In this document: positions 25,085 through 32,759 of the stretch, piece after piece | How positions within the stretch are numbered: position 1 is the first letter of the stretch | Layout of the letters: each line of letters opens with the position of its first letter | NCBI GenBank assembly: GCA_025454895.1 | Contig: JALONO010000019.1 | Coordinates: 1-37,145 of the forward strand | DNA: 37,145 nt | Source of the DNA: Bernardetiaceae bacterium | Lineage (GTDB): Bacteria; Bacteroidota; Bacteroidia; Cytophagales; Thermoflexibacteraceae | Direction of reading: 5' to 3' | The notes under the pieces: generated by a model | Told to the model about the DNA's origin: nothing | Database searches by the model: none | The model's input: the letters and a program-made list of their open reading frames with translations, nothing else | Program-made: the position numbers and the translations under genes

Positions 25085-25557
25085 TTAATTATCCAACCGG
25101 GGGCGGGCTTTGGCCCCGCCGTCGCCCTGCAATTGGGCTAGCTCGCCAAATAACGAACGGCCCACCAGCAAGGGCACGCCCATTTGGCCGTTGTCGTATC
25201 GGCTGGCCACCAAAGGCAGGTGGCTGGCCGCAAATTCAGTTTGTAATTGTTGAAGCAGTGGGGGCGTTACATGGGGCTGGTCGCACAGCATAAACACCAC
25301 GGCCTCAACGGGTTGGGCGGTCGCCCAGTCGGCTCCTTGCCGCTAACGGCCAACTCGGCTAATTCGGACTTGAATAAGGCCGACTGCGCGCCCAGCACCA
25401 CCGCCACCGGCCCAAGCTGGGCGGCCAGGGCGGTGGTTACGGCCCGGCGGAGCAAGGTTTGGCCGCCGTAGGGCAATAATTGCTTGGGCTGCCCCAGCCG
25501 GGTGGAGGCCCCAGCGGCCAGCACCACTACGGCCAAGGGCGGATCAAGGTGAGGCAT
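25085..25557 (-). pseudogene. Broken MobA/MocA-like nucleotidyltransferase
   Basis: The N-terminal half (ATG 25555-25557) begins with a sugar-nucleotide/molybdopterin-type NTP transferase: VVVLAAGASTRLGQPKQLLP, then GPVAVVLGAQ. After about residue 73 the frame runs into KEPTGRPPNPLRP and is off-frame. The continuation, in another frame, reads TAQPVEAVVFMLCDQPHVTP and goes on to GVPLLVGRSLF and GDGGAKARPRLDN at 25085. Between the halves, the segment that family members use for the NPDW..GMGSS motif is missing, so an internal deletion (about 60-75 bp, not a multiple of three) seems to have caused the frameshift. The C-terminal DID-type ending is also missing. It is likely inactive. Confidence 0.75.
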
Positions 25558-25570
25558 CGGTTTAAAAAGC

Positions 25571-26119
25571 TCAGCGCCGCGCGGCCGGGGCAGCCGGGGC
25601 CATCTTGCCGCGCTTTTGAACGGGTTGGTCGGAGGCGGCCGTGACGTTAGGTCCGGTTTTTTGCAAGCCCAGGTTGCCGGTATCGCCTATCCATTGCCAT
25701 TGGCCTTGTTGGTTTTTTTGCCAAACCGTGAGGTAATTGCCTTGCTGGGCGGGCAGGGTGGTGTCGCGGGGTTGCAGCAGGTAGGTGCCGTAAGTTTGGC
25801 CAAAATCGCCGGAGGAGGCGATGCGGCCGCCCAGGGGCTCCCAGGTGAGCGTGTACGTGGAGTCGGGCCAGTCGGCGTTAAAATGCTGCACCGAAGCTAG
25901 CCCCACCACCGGCATGGCGTTGGGGCGCAGGAGCACGGCCTCGAGGTGGGCAAAATCGGCAAAAGCCGCCCGCATACCTCTCTGGGCCGAAGCCTGGGAA
26001 AAGGCCCGGTCGGCGGCTAGCATTTCGGCTTTAGCCGTAACTAGGTCCACTGTGGTAGGTGATGTTTTACAACCTGTCCACAACGACAGGATTGTAGCAG
26101 CCCAAAAAAATCGTTTCAT
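25571..26119 (-). CDS. DUF4440-like lipoprotein
   Basis: A 182-residue protein from ATG 26117-26119 with a lipoprotein signal (MKRFFWAATILSLWTGC, Cys17). The rest is an NTF2/SnoaL-like alpha+beta fold: EMLAADRAFSQASAQRGMRAAF, YTLTWEPLGGRIASSGDFG, and TYGTYLLQ, ending in GQWQWIGDTGN. The C-terminus is a Pro/Ala-rich tail. Function unknown. It is 13 bp from the start of the broken nucleotidyltransferase, probably in one operon. Confidence 0.8.
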   Translation of the reverse strand: MKRFFWAATILSLWTGCKTSPTTVDLVTAKAEMLAADRAFSQASAQRGMRAAFADFAHLEAVLLRPNAMPVVGLASVQHFNADWPDSTYTLTWEPLGGRIASSGDFGQTYGTYLLQPRDTTLPAQQGNYLTVWQKNQQGQWQWIGDTGNLGLQKTGPNVTAASDQPVQKRGKMAPAAPAARR

Positions 26120-26273
26120 GACCGTCAGGAAATTTGGTTTTTCGTGCCAAAAGTAAAACATTTTTCAGGTGATGAACCACCAACGACCATCAGCGGCGGG
26201 CCAATGGAGTTTTAGTTTTAGAACGAAAGATCCTGACGGTTAGGTATGCTGATCAGTTGATTAGGGCATAGAA

Positions 26274-26783
26274 CTATTCAAATAGTACCAACACCTGGTT
26301 CTTCTCCACATTATCACCTTTGGCCACCTTCACGGCTTTGATGGTGGCATCGCCGGGAGCTTTGAGCACGTTTTCCATTTTCATGGCTTCCAAAATGAGC
26401 ACTACCTCCCCTTTTTTCACCTGGGCACCCTCGCTCACGGCCACGCTCAAAATGGCGCCCGGCATGGGGGCCTTCAGGTCGTTGAGCTTGGCTTTGGCGG
26501 CTTTGCCCATGCCCATTTGCTCGAGTAGTAGGTCAAACCGGTCTTTGGCATTGAGGGTGTACAATTGGCCGTTTACTTTGAGCACAAAGTGTTTGTTCTC
26601 ATAGTCGGCTTTTACCAGTTCGGCGCGGTAAGAGCGGTCTTGATGCAAGATGTGGAAATGGCCATCGGCCAGTTTCACCAGGTTCCAGGCCAGTGGTTCG
26701 CCGTTGATTTGCAGGGGTTCGGTAGGTTTGCCGACTTCAATGTTGAACTCGGGGCCTTTTTCTACGCTGATTTTAAAGCTCAT
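26274..26783 (-). CDS. Biotin carboxyl carrier protein-like subunit
   Basis: A 169-residue protein. Its C-terminal biotinyl domain (about 100-169) has EAMKM, with the biotin-accepting Lys135, and the two-fold PMPGAILSV / KAPGDATIKAV pattern. The N-terminal half (ILHQDRSYRAELVKADYENKHF) matches the linker domain of propionyl-/acyl-CoA carboxylase or decarboxylase carriers. It carries CO2 as carboxybiotin between carboxylase and transferase subunits, whose genes are not in this window. Cytosolic. Confidence 0.9.
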   Translation of the reverse strand: MSFKISVEKGPEFNIEVGKPTEPLQINGEPLAWNLVKLADGHFHILHQDRSYRAELVKADYENKHFVLKVNGQLYTLNAKDRFDLLLEQMGMGKAAKAKLNDLKAPMPGAILSVAVSEGAQVKKGEVVLILEAMKMENVLKAPGDATIKAVKVAKGDNVEKNQVLVLFE

Positions 26784-26943
26784 ACAAAAAATTGTTTTGG
26801 GTAAAAGTTGGATAAGTTAACTTTTTGACAATTAGCGGGTTGTAACAAAAGCCGATGGAAAATGGGTCAGACCAGGTTAGGCTTGGTTGCATACCCTCGG
26901 TTTTTTTCGGAAATTTAAGGGTGTTTTCAAGTTTATGTAACCA

Positions 26944-28503
26944 ATGATGAGCAAAGTCATAATTTTAGTAGGGACGATCCTGTTGATGGCCCTCCCAGTT
27001 TGGGGGCAGGCCCCAGCTACCAAGTATTGGATTTATTTTACCGATAAACCCACCCAGGGGTACGATTACCGGCAACACCTCAGCCCGCAAGCGATCGAGA
27101 ACCGCCAAAAGTTTGGGCTACCCTTGGTGCAATTGACCGATATGCCGCTCGCGCCCGCCTATGTGCAAGGGGTGCGGGAGGTAGCCGCCGGGGCTGGCAC
27201 GGGAGTGGTGTGCCAAAGCAAGTGGCTCAACGCGGTTTCGGTGCGGATGACGGCCGAGCAGGCGGCCCGCTGCCGCCAGTTGCCCTACGTAAAAGCCGTG
27301 GAGCCGATGGGCCGGCGCGTGCAAGTGCTGGCCGCTTCCGCCGCCGACCCGACCGAATACGGCTCGGCCCTGGAGCAGATCGGGGCCAATGCCTTTGCCC
27401 AGGCCGGCCTCAGCGGCGAAGGCGTAGTGGTGGGGGTGATCGATGCGGGTTTTTTAGGGGCCAACGAAAACCCATACTTACAACACTTGTTTGACCAACA
27501 ACGCATTCTAGGCGTTCGGGATATGCTCAATCCCTTGAAAATCAATCATTTTTCGGAAAGAGAAACGTCCTCTGACGACCACGGTAACACCGTGCTGCAA
27601 ATGATTACGGGCGTACAGCAAACCAAAAAGCAGTATGGGCTGGCCACCAACGCCCGCTTTTACCTGGCCCGCACCGACCACGGCGACCGGGAGTTCCGGG
27701 CCGAAGAGGACTACTGGGTAACCAGCATGGAATGGATGGACAGCCTGGGCGTGCGCCTCATCAACACTTCGCTGGGCTACGCCAATGGGTTCGATAAAAA
27801 CGAGGACAACTACCAGCCCAGCCAAATGGACGGCAAAACCAGCGTGGTGAGCCGGGCCGCCCAGATCGCGGCCGATGACAAGGGCATCCTGTTGGTGGTA
27901 TCGGCGGGCAACGAAGGCTCGGAGTTCGACTGGCAGGTGGTGTCGGCCCCGGCCGATGCCCAGGGCGTGCTGTCGGTAGGGGCCTTGAGCAACCAGGGCC
28001 TTAAAGCCTATTACAGTAGCATTGGCCCGGCCCAGTTGCCTTATTTAAAGCCCAACGTGGCCTGCTCGGTGCAACTGATGGCGGGCACATCGTTTTCGGC
28101 CCCGGTGATCACGGGGTTTGCCGCTTGCCTCATGCAGGCCCAGCCCAACGCCTCCAGCAAACAAATTTTTGCTATGATTGAGCAGTGTGGCACTTTGTAT
28201 CCGTTTGGCAACAACTATGTGGGCTACGGCACTCCGCTGGCCAGCCGGGCGTTGCAGTACATCCACGGGCGCAAACCCGCGCCCGGGGCGGCCGTGGTCA
28301 AGGCCAAGGGCCAATACGATTTGCAATTGAAAGCCGTCAAGGATGCCAAGGCCCTGGTGTTCCACAAAATCAACGAGCGGACCGTGGTGGCGCAAGACCT
28401 GCTAAGCCCCAAAAAAGGGCGGTACAAAATTATGCCCCGCGAAGGGGCCACCCGCACCACGGTAGCGGTGGCCGGGCAGGTGCTGGAAATCGTGTGGCAG
28501 TAA
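26944..28503 (+). CDS. Subtilisin-family (S8) serine protease
   Basis: A 519-residue exported protein with a signal peptide (1-21, ending VWGQ). An inhibitor-like propeptide (about 25-130) is followed by an S8 peptidase domain. The catalytic triad is visible: Asp167 in VVGVIDAGF, His213 in DDHGNTV and Ser383 in GTSFSAP, with the oxyanion Asn323 in SAGNEG. The C-terminal 90 residues are a beta-rich tail without a recognised type IX sorting domain. The start ATG ATG at 26944 is supported by the signal peptide. It is monocistronic, ending in the bidirectional terminator at 28573-28609. Confidence 0.93.
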   Translation: MMSKVIILVGTILLMALPVWGQAPATKYWIYFTDKPTQGYDYRQHLSPQAIENRQKFGLPLVQLTDMPLAPAYVQGVREVAAGAGTGVVCQSKWLNAVSVRMTAEQAARCRQLPYVKAVEPMGRRVQVLAASAADPTEYGSALEQIGANAFAQAGLSGEGVVVGVIDAGFLGANENPYLQHLFDQQRILGVRDMLNPLKINHFSERETSSDDHGNTVLQMITGVQQTKKQYGLATNARFYLARTDHGDREFRAEEDYWVTSMEWMDSLGVRLINTSLGYANGFDKNEDNYQPSQMDGKTSVVSRAAQIAADDKGILLVVSAGNEGSEFDWQVVSAPADAQGVLSVGALSNQGLKAYYSSIGPAQLPYLKPNVACSVQLMAGTSFSAPVITGFAACLMQAQPNASSKQIFAMIEQCGTLYPFGNNYVGYGTPLASRALQYIHGRKPAPGAAVVKAKGQYDLQLKAVKDAKALVFHKINERTVVAQDLLSPKKGRYKIMPREGATRTTVAVAGQVLEIVWQ

Positions 28504-28572
28504 TAGGTTACCGCAATTGATTGGGAGGGTTGGGCCCGTCATCACGGGGTAATCGGAACTGATACGTCAACT

Positions 28573-28609
28573 AAAAAGGGCCGGACTTTGAAAAAGTCCG
28601 GCCCTTTTT
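28573..28609. terminator. Bidirectional terminator between convergent genes
   Basis: A nearly perfect palindrome, AAAAAGGGCCGGACTTT paired with AAAGTCCGGCCCTTTTT around a short loop. It serves the protease gene (plus) and the zinc-ribbon gene (minus, stop at 28651). Confidence 0.93.
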
Positions 28610-28650
28610 AGCAAATAGTAAATGGATTATAAGGAAAGACGAAACGGGAT

Positions 28651-29460
28651 TTACTCCTCCACGCTGGTTTCCACAGGAGCGACCGCAGCGGCTTCTTTCT
28701 TTTTCAACCCTTTTTTGGTTACTTTTTCAGGGATGACGATGTCTTCCACATCGGCCAAGATACGGCCGCAGTGCTCGCAAACGATGATTTTTTTGCGTTC
28801 CTTGATGTCGGCTTGGCGCTGGGGCGGCACCACGTTAAAGCAACCACCACAAGCATCGCGCTTTACCGAAACTACGGCCAAGCCGTTTTGGGCATTGCCC
28901 CGGATTTTTTCGTAAGATTTCAGCAGGCGCGACTCCACGGCTTTTACGCGGCGTTCCCGCTCTTTTTGCATTTTCTCCTCGTCTTCCCCGCTTTCGGCAA
29001 TCAACTGCTCTAGTTCGCGCTGCTTATTGGCCAGGTCTTTTTTACGCTCGGTCATGGTGGCCTCGGTTTGCTCAATCTGCTCTTCCTTGGCTTCGATTTT
29101 GAGGTGGGCTTCGCCGCTTTTCTTTTTCAGGATTTTGATCTCCAGTTCTTGCAGCTCGATTTCCTTGGCAATGGCCTCAAACTCGCGGTTGTTACGCACG
29201 TTGTTCTGCTGCTCCTGGTACTTATTGATCAGCCCTTCGGCCTCGCGCACCAGGTTGTTGTTTTGCTTGATGGTTTCTTGAAGGGTTTTGAGTTCTTCGT
29301 TGAAACGCCCGATGCGGGTTTCGTAACCTGCTATTTCATCTTCCAGGTCCCGAACTTCTTCGGGCAAGTCGCCGCGCAGTTTGCTGATTTCGTCCAGTTT
29401 GGAGTCGATGGCTTGGAGTTTGAGCAGTGCTTCTAATTGTTTGGCAATCGGGTTTTCCAT
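28651..29460 (-). CDS. Coiled-coil protein with C4 zinc ribbon
   Basis: A 269-residue protein. Residues about 5-190 form a long coiled coil rich in Glu, Lys and Leu, followed by a zinc ribbon with Cys204-x2-Cys207 (DACGGCFN) and Cys228-x2-Cys231 (VCEHCGRI). This is the widespread CT398-like zinc-ribbon family of hypothetical proteins, of uncertain cellular role though often linked to nucleic-acid or flagellar functions in other phyla. A Lys/Ala/Val/Glu-rich tail closes it. It is 409 bp downstream of the next minus-strand gene. Confidence 0.85.
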   Translation of the reverse strand: MENPIAKQLEALLKLQAIDSKLDEISKLRGDLPEEVRDLEDEIAGYETRIGRFNEELKTLQETIKQNNNLVREAEGLINKYQEQQNNVRNNREFEAIAKEIELQELEIKILKKKSGEAHLKIEAKEEQIEQTEATMTERKKDLANKQRELEQLIAESGEDEEKMQKERERRVKAVESRLLKSYEKIRGNAQNGLAVVSVKRDACGGCFNVVPPQRQADIKERKKIIVCEHCGRILADVEDIVIPEKVTKKGLKKKEAAAVAPVETSVEE

Positions 29461-29869
29461 AAATGTCTATGCAACAGCGGATTAGGCGGGTGATTATTTT
29501 TTGTGGCACAAAGGAAAGGCAAAGTTAGGGTTTTTTACCCGTTTTTTGTGGTTTTGCCAAAAAATCCTCGAGCGTTTTTTGCGGCGTTTGGCCAAGGCGG
29601 ACAGCCGGGCCAAGCGGGCTAGGGCGCGCTCGTTGCCAAGCCAAAATCCCGGAAACCAGCGGGTTCCGCAACCTCATACTGCGCCACCGGCTAAGGGAAT
29701 TTTCGGGCCTTGGCGCAACAAGATAACAGCATACTTGCTAAAAAAGTACCCGAGAGATATGAAACTCCGGCCCCTAAAATCAGAGGTGCCAACCGCGTTA
29801 TTTTTGGCCGGTACAAAAAACCGGCCAGCCAAAGGCAGCCATTGGCAAAACGGTAAGCGGGGAAAATGA
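29461..29869. other. Intergenic region, 409 bp
   Basis: Only low-quality reading frames are seen here (one on the plus strand needs a TTG start and is Lys/Arg/Pro-rich). A GGCCGGT 29806-29812 / ACCGGCC 29820-29826 hairpin without a T-run lies near the right end. No gene supported. Confidence 0.4.
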
Positions 29870-31261
29870 TTAGGCTTCAGTGGGCACGGCCAGCGGGGCC
29901 TTGGTTTGGGCGATGGCCTTGTAGCCCCCGGCCACGTCGAGCACCGGGTAGCCCCGGGCTTTTAAAATGGAGCAGGCGATCATGGAACGGTAGCCCCCCG
30001 CGCAGTGGACGTAGTTGGGTTGCTGCGCGTTCAGGTGGCTCATCAGGTCGTTCAGTTCGGCCAGGGGCAGGTTTTCGGCCGCCTGCACGTGCCCGGCCGC
30101 AAACTCGGCGGGTTTGCGCACGTCTTTGACCGCCAGCGGGCCTTGGGCCAGCCGTTGGGCAAACTCCTCAGCGGGGATCGACTCGATGGTATCCACCTCG
30201 TAACCAGCGGCTTGCCAAGCGGCAATGCCCCCGGCCAGGTAACCCAGCGTGTGGTCGTACCCCACGCGCGAGAGGCGGGTGATCACCTCTTCTTCTCGCC
30301 CAGCCTCGGCCACGATCACCAGGGGCTGGGCAATGTCGGTGAGGAGGGTGCCCACCCAGGGCGCGAAATCGCCATCTACCCCTATGTTCACCGAGTTAGG
30401 CACAAAGCCGTTTTTGAACACCTGGGGCGCGCGGGTGTCCAGCACCAAGGCCCCGGTTTGGCTTACTAGGGCCTCAAACTCGGCGGGCGGCAAGGCCCGC
30501 AAGCCTTGGCCCAGCACGGTATCCAAGCTGGCATAACCTTGTTGGTTCATCCGCACGTTCTGCGGGAAATAATAGGGCGGCGGGGTAAGCCCCTCGGTTA
30601 CTTCGCTAACGAACTGGGCTTTACTGGTTGCCCGCAGCGCGTAATTGCTGGCTTTTTGGCGGCCCAGGGTATCCGAGGTTTCTTTGCTCATGTTTTTACC
30701 GCAGGCCGAACCGGCCCCGTGAGCCGGGTACACCACCACTTCGTCGGGCAGGGGCATCAGCTTGGCGTGTAGCGAGTCGTACAGCATCCCGGCCAAATCT
30801 TCCTGGGTCAAATCGTTTTTCTGGGCTAAATCGGGGCGGCCCACATCGCCGATGAACAGCGTGTCGCCGGTGAACACGGCCTGGGGTTGGCCCGCCTCGT
30901 TCAACAATAAATAGCAAGTGGACTCGAGCGTGTGTCCGGGCGTGTGGAGCACGCGCAGGCGTACCGGGCCTAGGCGGAACTCCTGGCCGTCGGTGGCGAT
31001 GAGGGCCGGGAACGACGGCTTGGCCTGCGGGCCGTACACAATGGGCGCCCCCGTAGCCTCGGCCAGGTCTAAATGGCCCGACACAAAGTCGGCGTGGAAG
31101 TGCGTCTCAAAAATATATTTGATGGTGGCCCCGTTGCGCTTGGCTTTTTCCAGGTAGGGTTTCACTTCGCGCAAGGGGTCAATCACGGCGGCCTCGTTGC
31201 CCGCTTGCAGGTAATAAGCTCCCTGGGCTAAGCAGCCGGTATAAATTTGTTCAATGGTCAT
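29870..31261 (-). CDS. Metallo-beta-lactamase-fold hydrolase with two rhodanese domains
   Basis: A 463-residue protein from ATG 31259-31261 (MTIEQIYTGCLAQGAYYLQA); a longer frame to 31378 has no support. An ETHE1-like MBL domain (about 1-240) shows HFHAD (His54, His56, Asp58), HTPGH (His110), and GDTLF (Asp133). Two rhodanese domains follow: the first (about 265-360) has IVAEAGREEE in place of a catalytic Cys loop, the second (about 365-463) has VHCAGGYRS with the active Cys. The arrangement matches persulfide dioxygenase-sulfurtransferase proteins that oxidise persulfides in sulfide or thiol metabolism. Cytosolic. Confidence 0.9.
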   Translation of the reverse strand: MTIEQIYTGCLAQGAYYLQAGNEAAVIDPLREVKPYLEKAKRNGATIKYIFETHFHADFVSGHLDLAEATGAPIVYGPQAKPSFPALIATDGQEFRLGPVRLRVLHTPGHTLESTCYLLLNEAGQPQAVFTGDTLFIGDVGRPDLAQKNDLTQEDLAGMLYDSLHAKLMPLPDEVVVYPAHGAGSACGKNMSKETSDTLGRQKASNYALRATSKAQFVSEVTEGLTPPPYYFPQNVRMNQQGYASLDTVLGQGLRALPPAEFEALVSQTGALVLDTRAPQVFKNGFVPNSVNIGVDGDFAPWVGTLLTDIAQPLVIVAEAGREEEVITRLSRVGYDHTLGYLAGGIAAWQAAGYEVDTIESIPAEEFAQRLAQGPLAVKDVRKPAEFAAGHVQAAENLPLAELNDLMSHLNAQQPNYVHCAGGYRSMIACSILKARGYPVLDVAGGYKAIAQTKAPLAVPTEA

Positions 31262-31415
31262 CTTGATTGACAAATGGTTAGGTAATCGTCGCCCTCGGCG
31301 CGACGGCCTTGGCGACTGCCAGGTGGTTAGGTTTCCCGGTTTGGCCCCGAAGCAGGGCGAAGCGGCCTCAACGGCCACTTTCTCTTATATATAACTTGCT
31401 GGGCGGTGGGTTGGT

Positions 31416-32351
31416 TCAGCCCAGGTACGATTTTACACTTTGTTCAATCTCGGCCAGGCGGTGGGCGTAGCTACCCCGCACAAATGGCTGGCCAGTGAGC
31501 TGCTCGTAGAGCTCCACATACCGGTCGGTGATGTGGGCCACCCGTTCGTCGGTCATGGGTGGCACGCTTTGGCCCGCTTGGCCCTGGAAACCGTTCTCGA
31601 TCAGCCACTCGCGCACAAACTCTTTGGACAGTTGCCGTTGCGGTTGGCCCTGGGCCTGGCGCTCGGCGTAGCCCTGGGCGTAAAAGTAGCGCGACGAGTC
31701 GGGGGTGTGGACTTCGTCGATGAGGTAAATCTGGCCGTCCCGCTTGCCAAATTCGTATTTAGTATCCACCAAAATCAGCCCGCGCTCGGCGGCCATTTGG
31801 GTGCCCTGGGCAAACAAGGCCAAAGCGTAGCGTTTCAGCACTGCGTAGTCGGCAGCACTGGCCAAGCCTTGGGCGATGATTTCGGCTTCGCTGATGTCCT
31901 GGTCGTGCCCGGCCTCGGCCTTGGTAGTGGGCGTGATCAGCGGCTGGGGCAGGCGGTCGTTTTCGCGCAGGCCCTCGGGCAGCGGCTCGCCGCAGAGGGT
32001 GCGCCCGCCCGCCCGGTACGTGCGCCAGGCATGGCCCGCCAGGTAGCCGCGCACCACCATTTCCACCTTAAACGGCTCACAGGCTTTGCCCACCGCCACG
32101 TTGGGGTGGGGCAGGGCTTCCAGCCAGTTGGGCACCAAGTGGGCCGTTGCCCGCAGAAAATGGGCGGCAATTTGGTTGAGCACTTGGCCCTTGTGCGGGA
32201 TGGCGCGGGGCAGCACCACATCGAACGCCGAGATCCGGTCCGAGGCCACCACCACCAGCCGGTCGGCCAAATGGTACACATCGCGGACTTTGCCCCGGTA
32301 AAACCCGGTTTGCCCCGCAAATTGGAAGTTGGTTTCTTTGAGCGCGTCCAT
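31416..32351 (-). CDS. purC: Phosphoribosylaminoimidazole-succinocarboxamide synthase
   Basis: A 311-residue SAICAR synthetase, chosen from ATG 32349-32351 ([11 protein letters not shown]). It couples ATP hydrolysis to the addition of aspartate to CAIR in purine synthesis. Family motifs are [20 protein letters not shown] ([13 protein letters not shown]), [17 protein letters not shown], the [17 protein letters not shown] segment, and a [26 protein letters not shown] pair. Length matches the longer family members found in Bacteroidota. It lies 154 bp upstream of the MBL-rhodanese gene in the same direction. Confidence 0.96.
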   Translation of the reverse strand: MDALKETNFQFAGQTGFYRGKVRDVYHLADRLVVVASDRISAFDVVLPRAIPHKGQVLNQIAAHFLRATAHLVPNWLEALPHPNVAVGKACEPFKVEMVVRGYLAGHAWRTYRAGGRTLCGEPLPEGLRENDRLPQPLITPTTKAEAGHDQDISEAEIIAQGLASAADYAVLKRYALALFAQGTQMAAERGLILVDTKYEFGKRDGQIYLIDEVHTPDSSRYFYAQGYAERQAQGQPQRQLSKEFVREWLIENGFQGQAGQSVPPMTDERVAHITDRYVELYEQLTGQPFVRGSYAHRLAEIEQSVKSYLG

Positions 32352-32759
32352 GCGGCAGAGTAAAAACAGGCGCAAAGCTAAATCAAGCCGTCCGCAATTA
32401 GCCGCGCTTGTCCAAATCCGCCCTTTTCGCTTGTATCTAAAAAAATGGCTTTTTACTTTTTTGGGCGCCGGGATCTGAACGTTTGCCTAGGCGACCTCGG
32501 TGCGGCGTCTTGTGGGGTACACGCTAGTTCCCGTGTTTTGGCGGGGGCAACGGGCCAGCCAGCTAGCGCGGCAGTCCGCCGCCCCCGCCAAAACACCGGT
32601 TCGTGCCTCACCGCCCTCCAGCGGTCCGACGACTCGGCCGCCGGGCGCGGCTAACCGTACTGCCTAGGAACCTCATTCCTCGACCAAATTCTACCACACT
32701 TACCAGGTTTTCTAGCGTAACTTGCCCTTCGGCCCGTAATCCGGCCCCATTGCTTGCCC
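32352..32759. other. Intergenic region, 408 bp, with a strong inverted repeat
   Basis: Between divergent purC and the LysM protein. A 16-bp perfect inverted repeat (GTGTTTTGGCGGGGGC 32533-32548 / complement 32581-32596) with a 32-nt GC-rich loop occupies the middle. No convincing coding sequence. Confidence 0.5.
32533..32596. repeat. 16-bp perfect inverted repeat with 32-nt spacer
   Basis: GTGTTTTGGCGGGGGC and its exact complement enclose a GC-rich interior. It has no T-run on either side, so it is not a simple terminator. It lies about 165 bp upstream of the LysM gene start. Confidence 0.75.

Noticed and set aside
29806-29826. GGCCGGT/ACCGGCC hairpin
   Set aside because: No T-run on either strand and short; not convincing as a terminator.
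29501-29869. 122-codon open frame starting at TTG in the gap before the MBL-rhodanese gene
   Set aside because: Low-complexity Lys/Arg/Pro-rich sequence, rare start codon and no recognisable fold.
32445-32654. 69-codon frame across the GC-rich inverted repeat
   Set aside because: Overlaps the palindrome, has no domain and reads like noncoding sequence.
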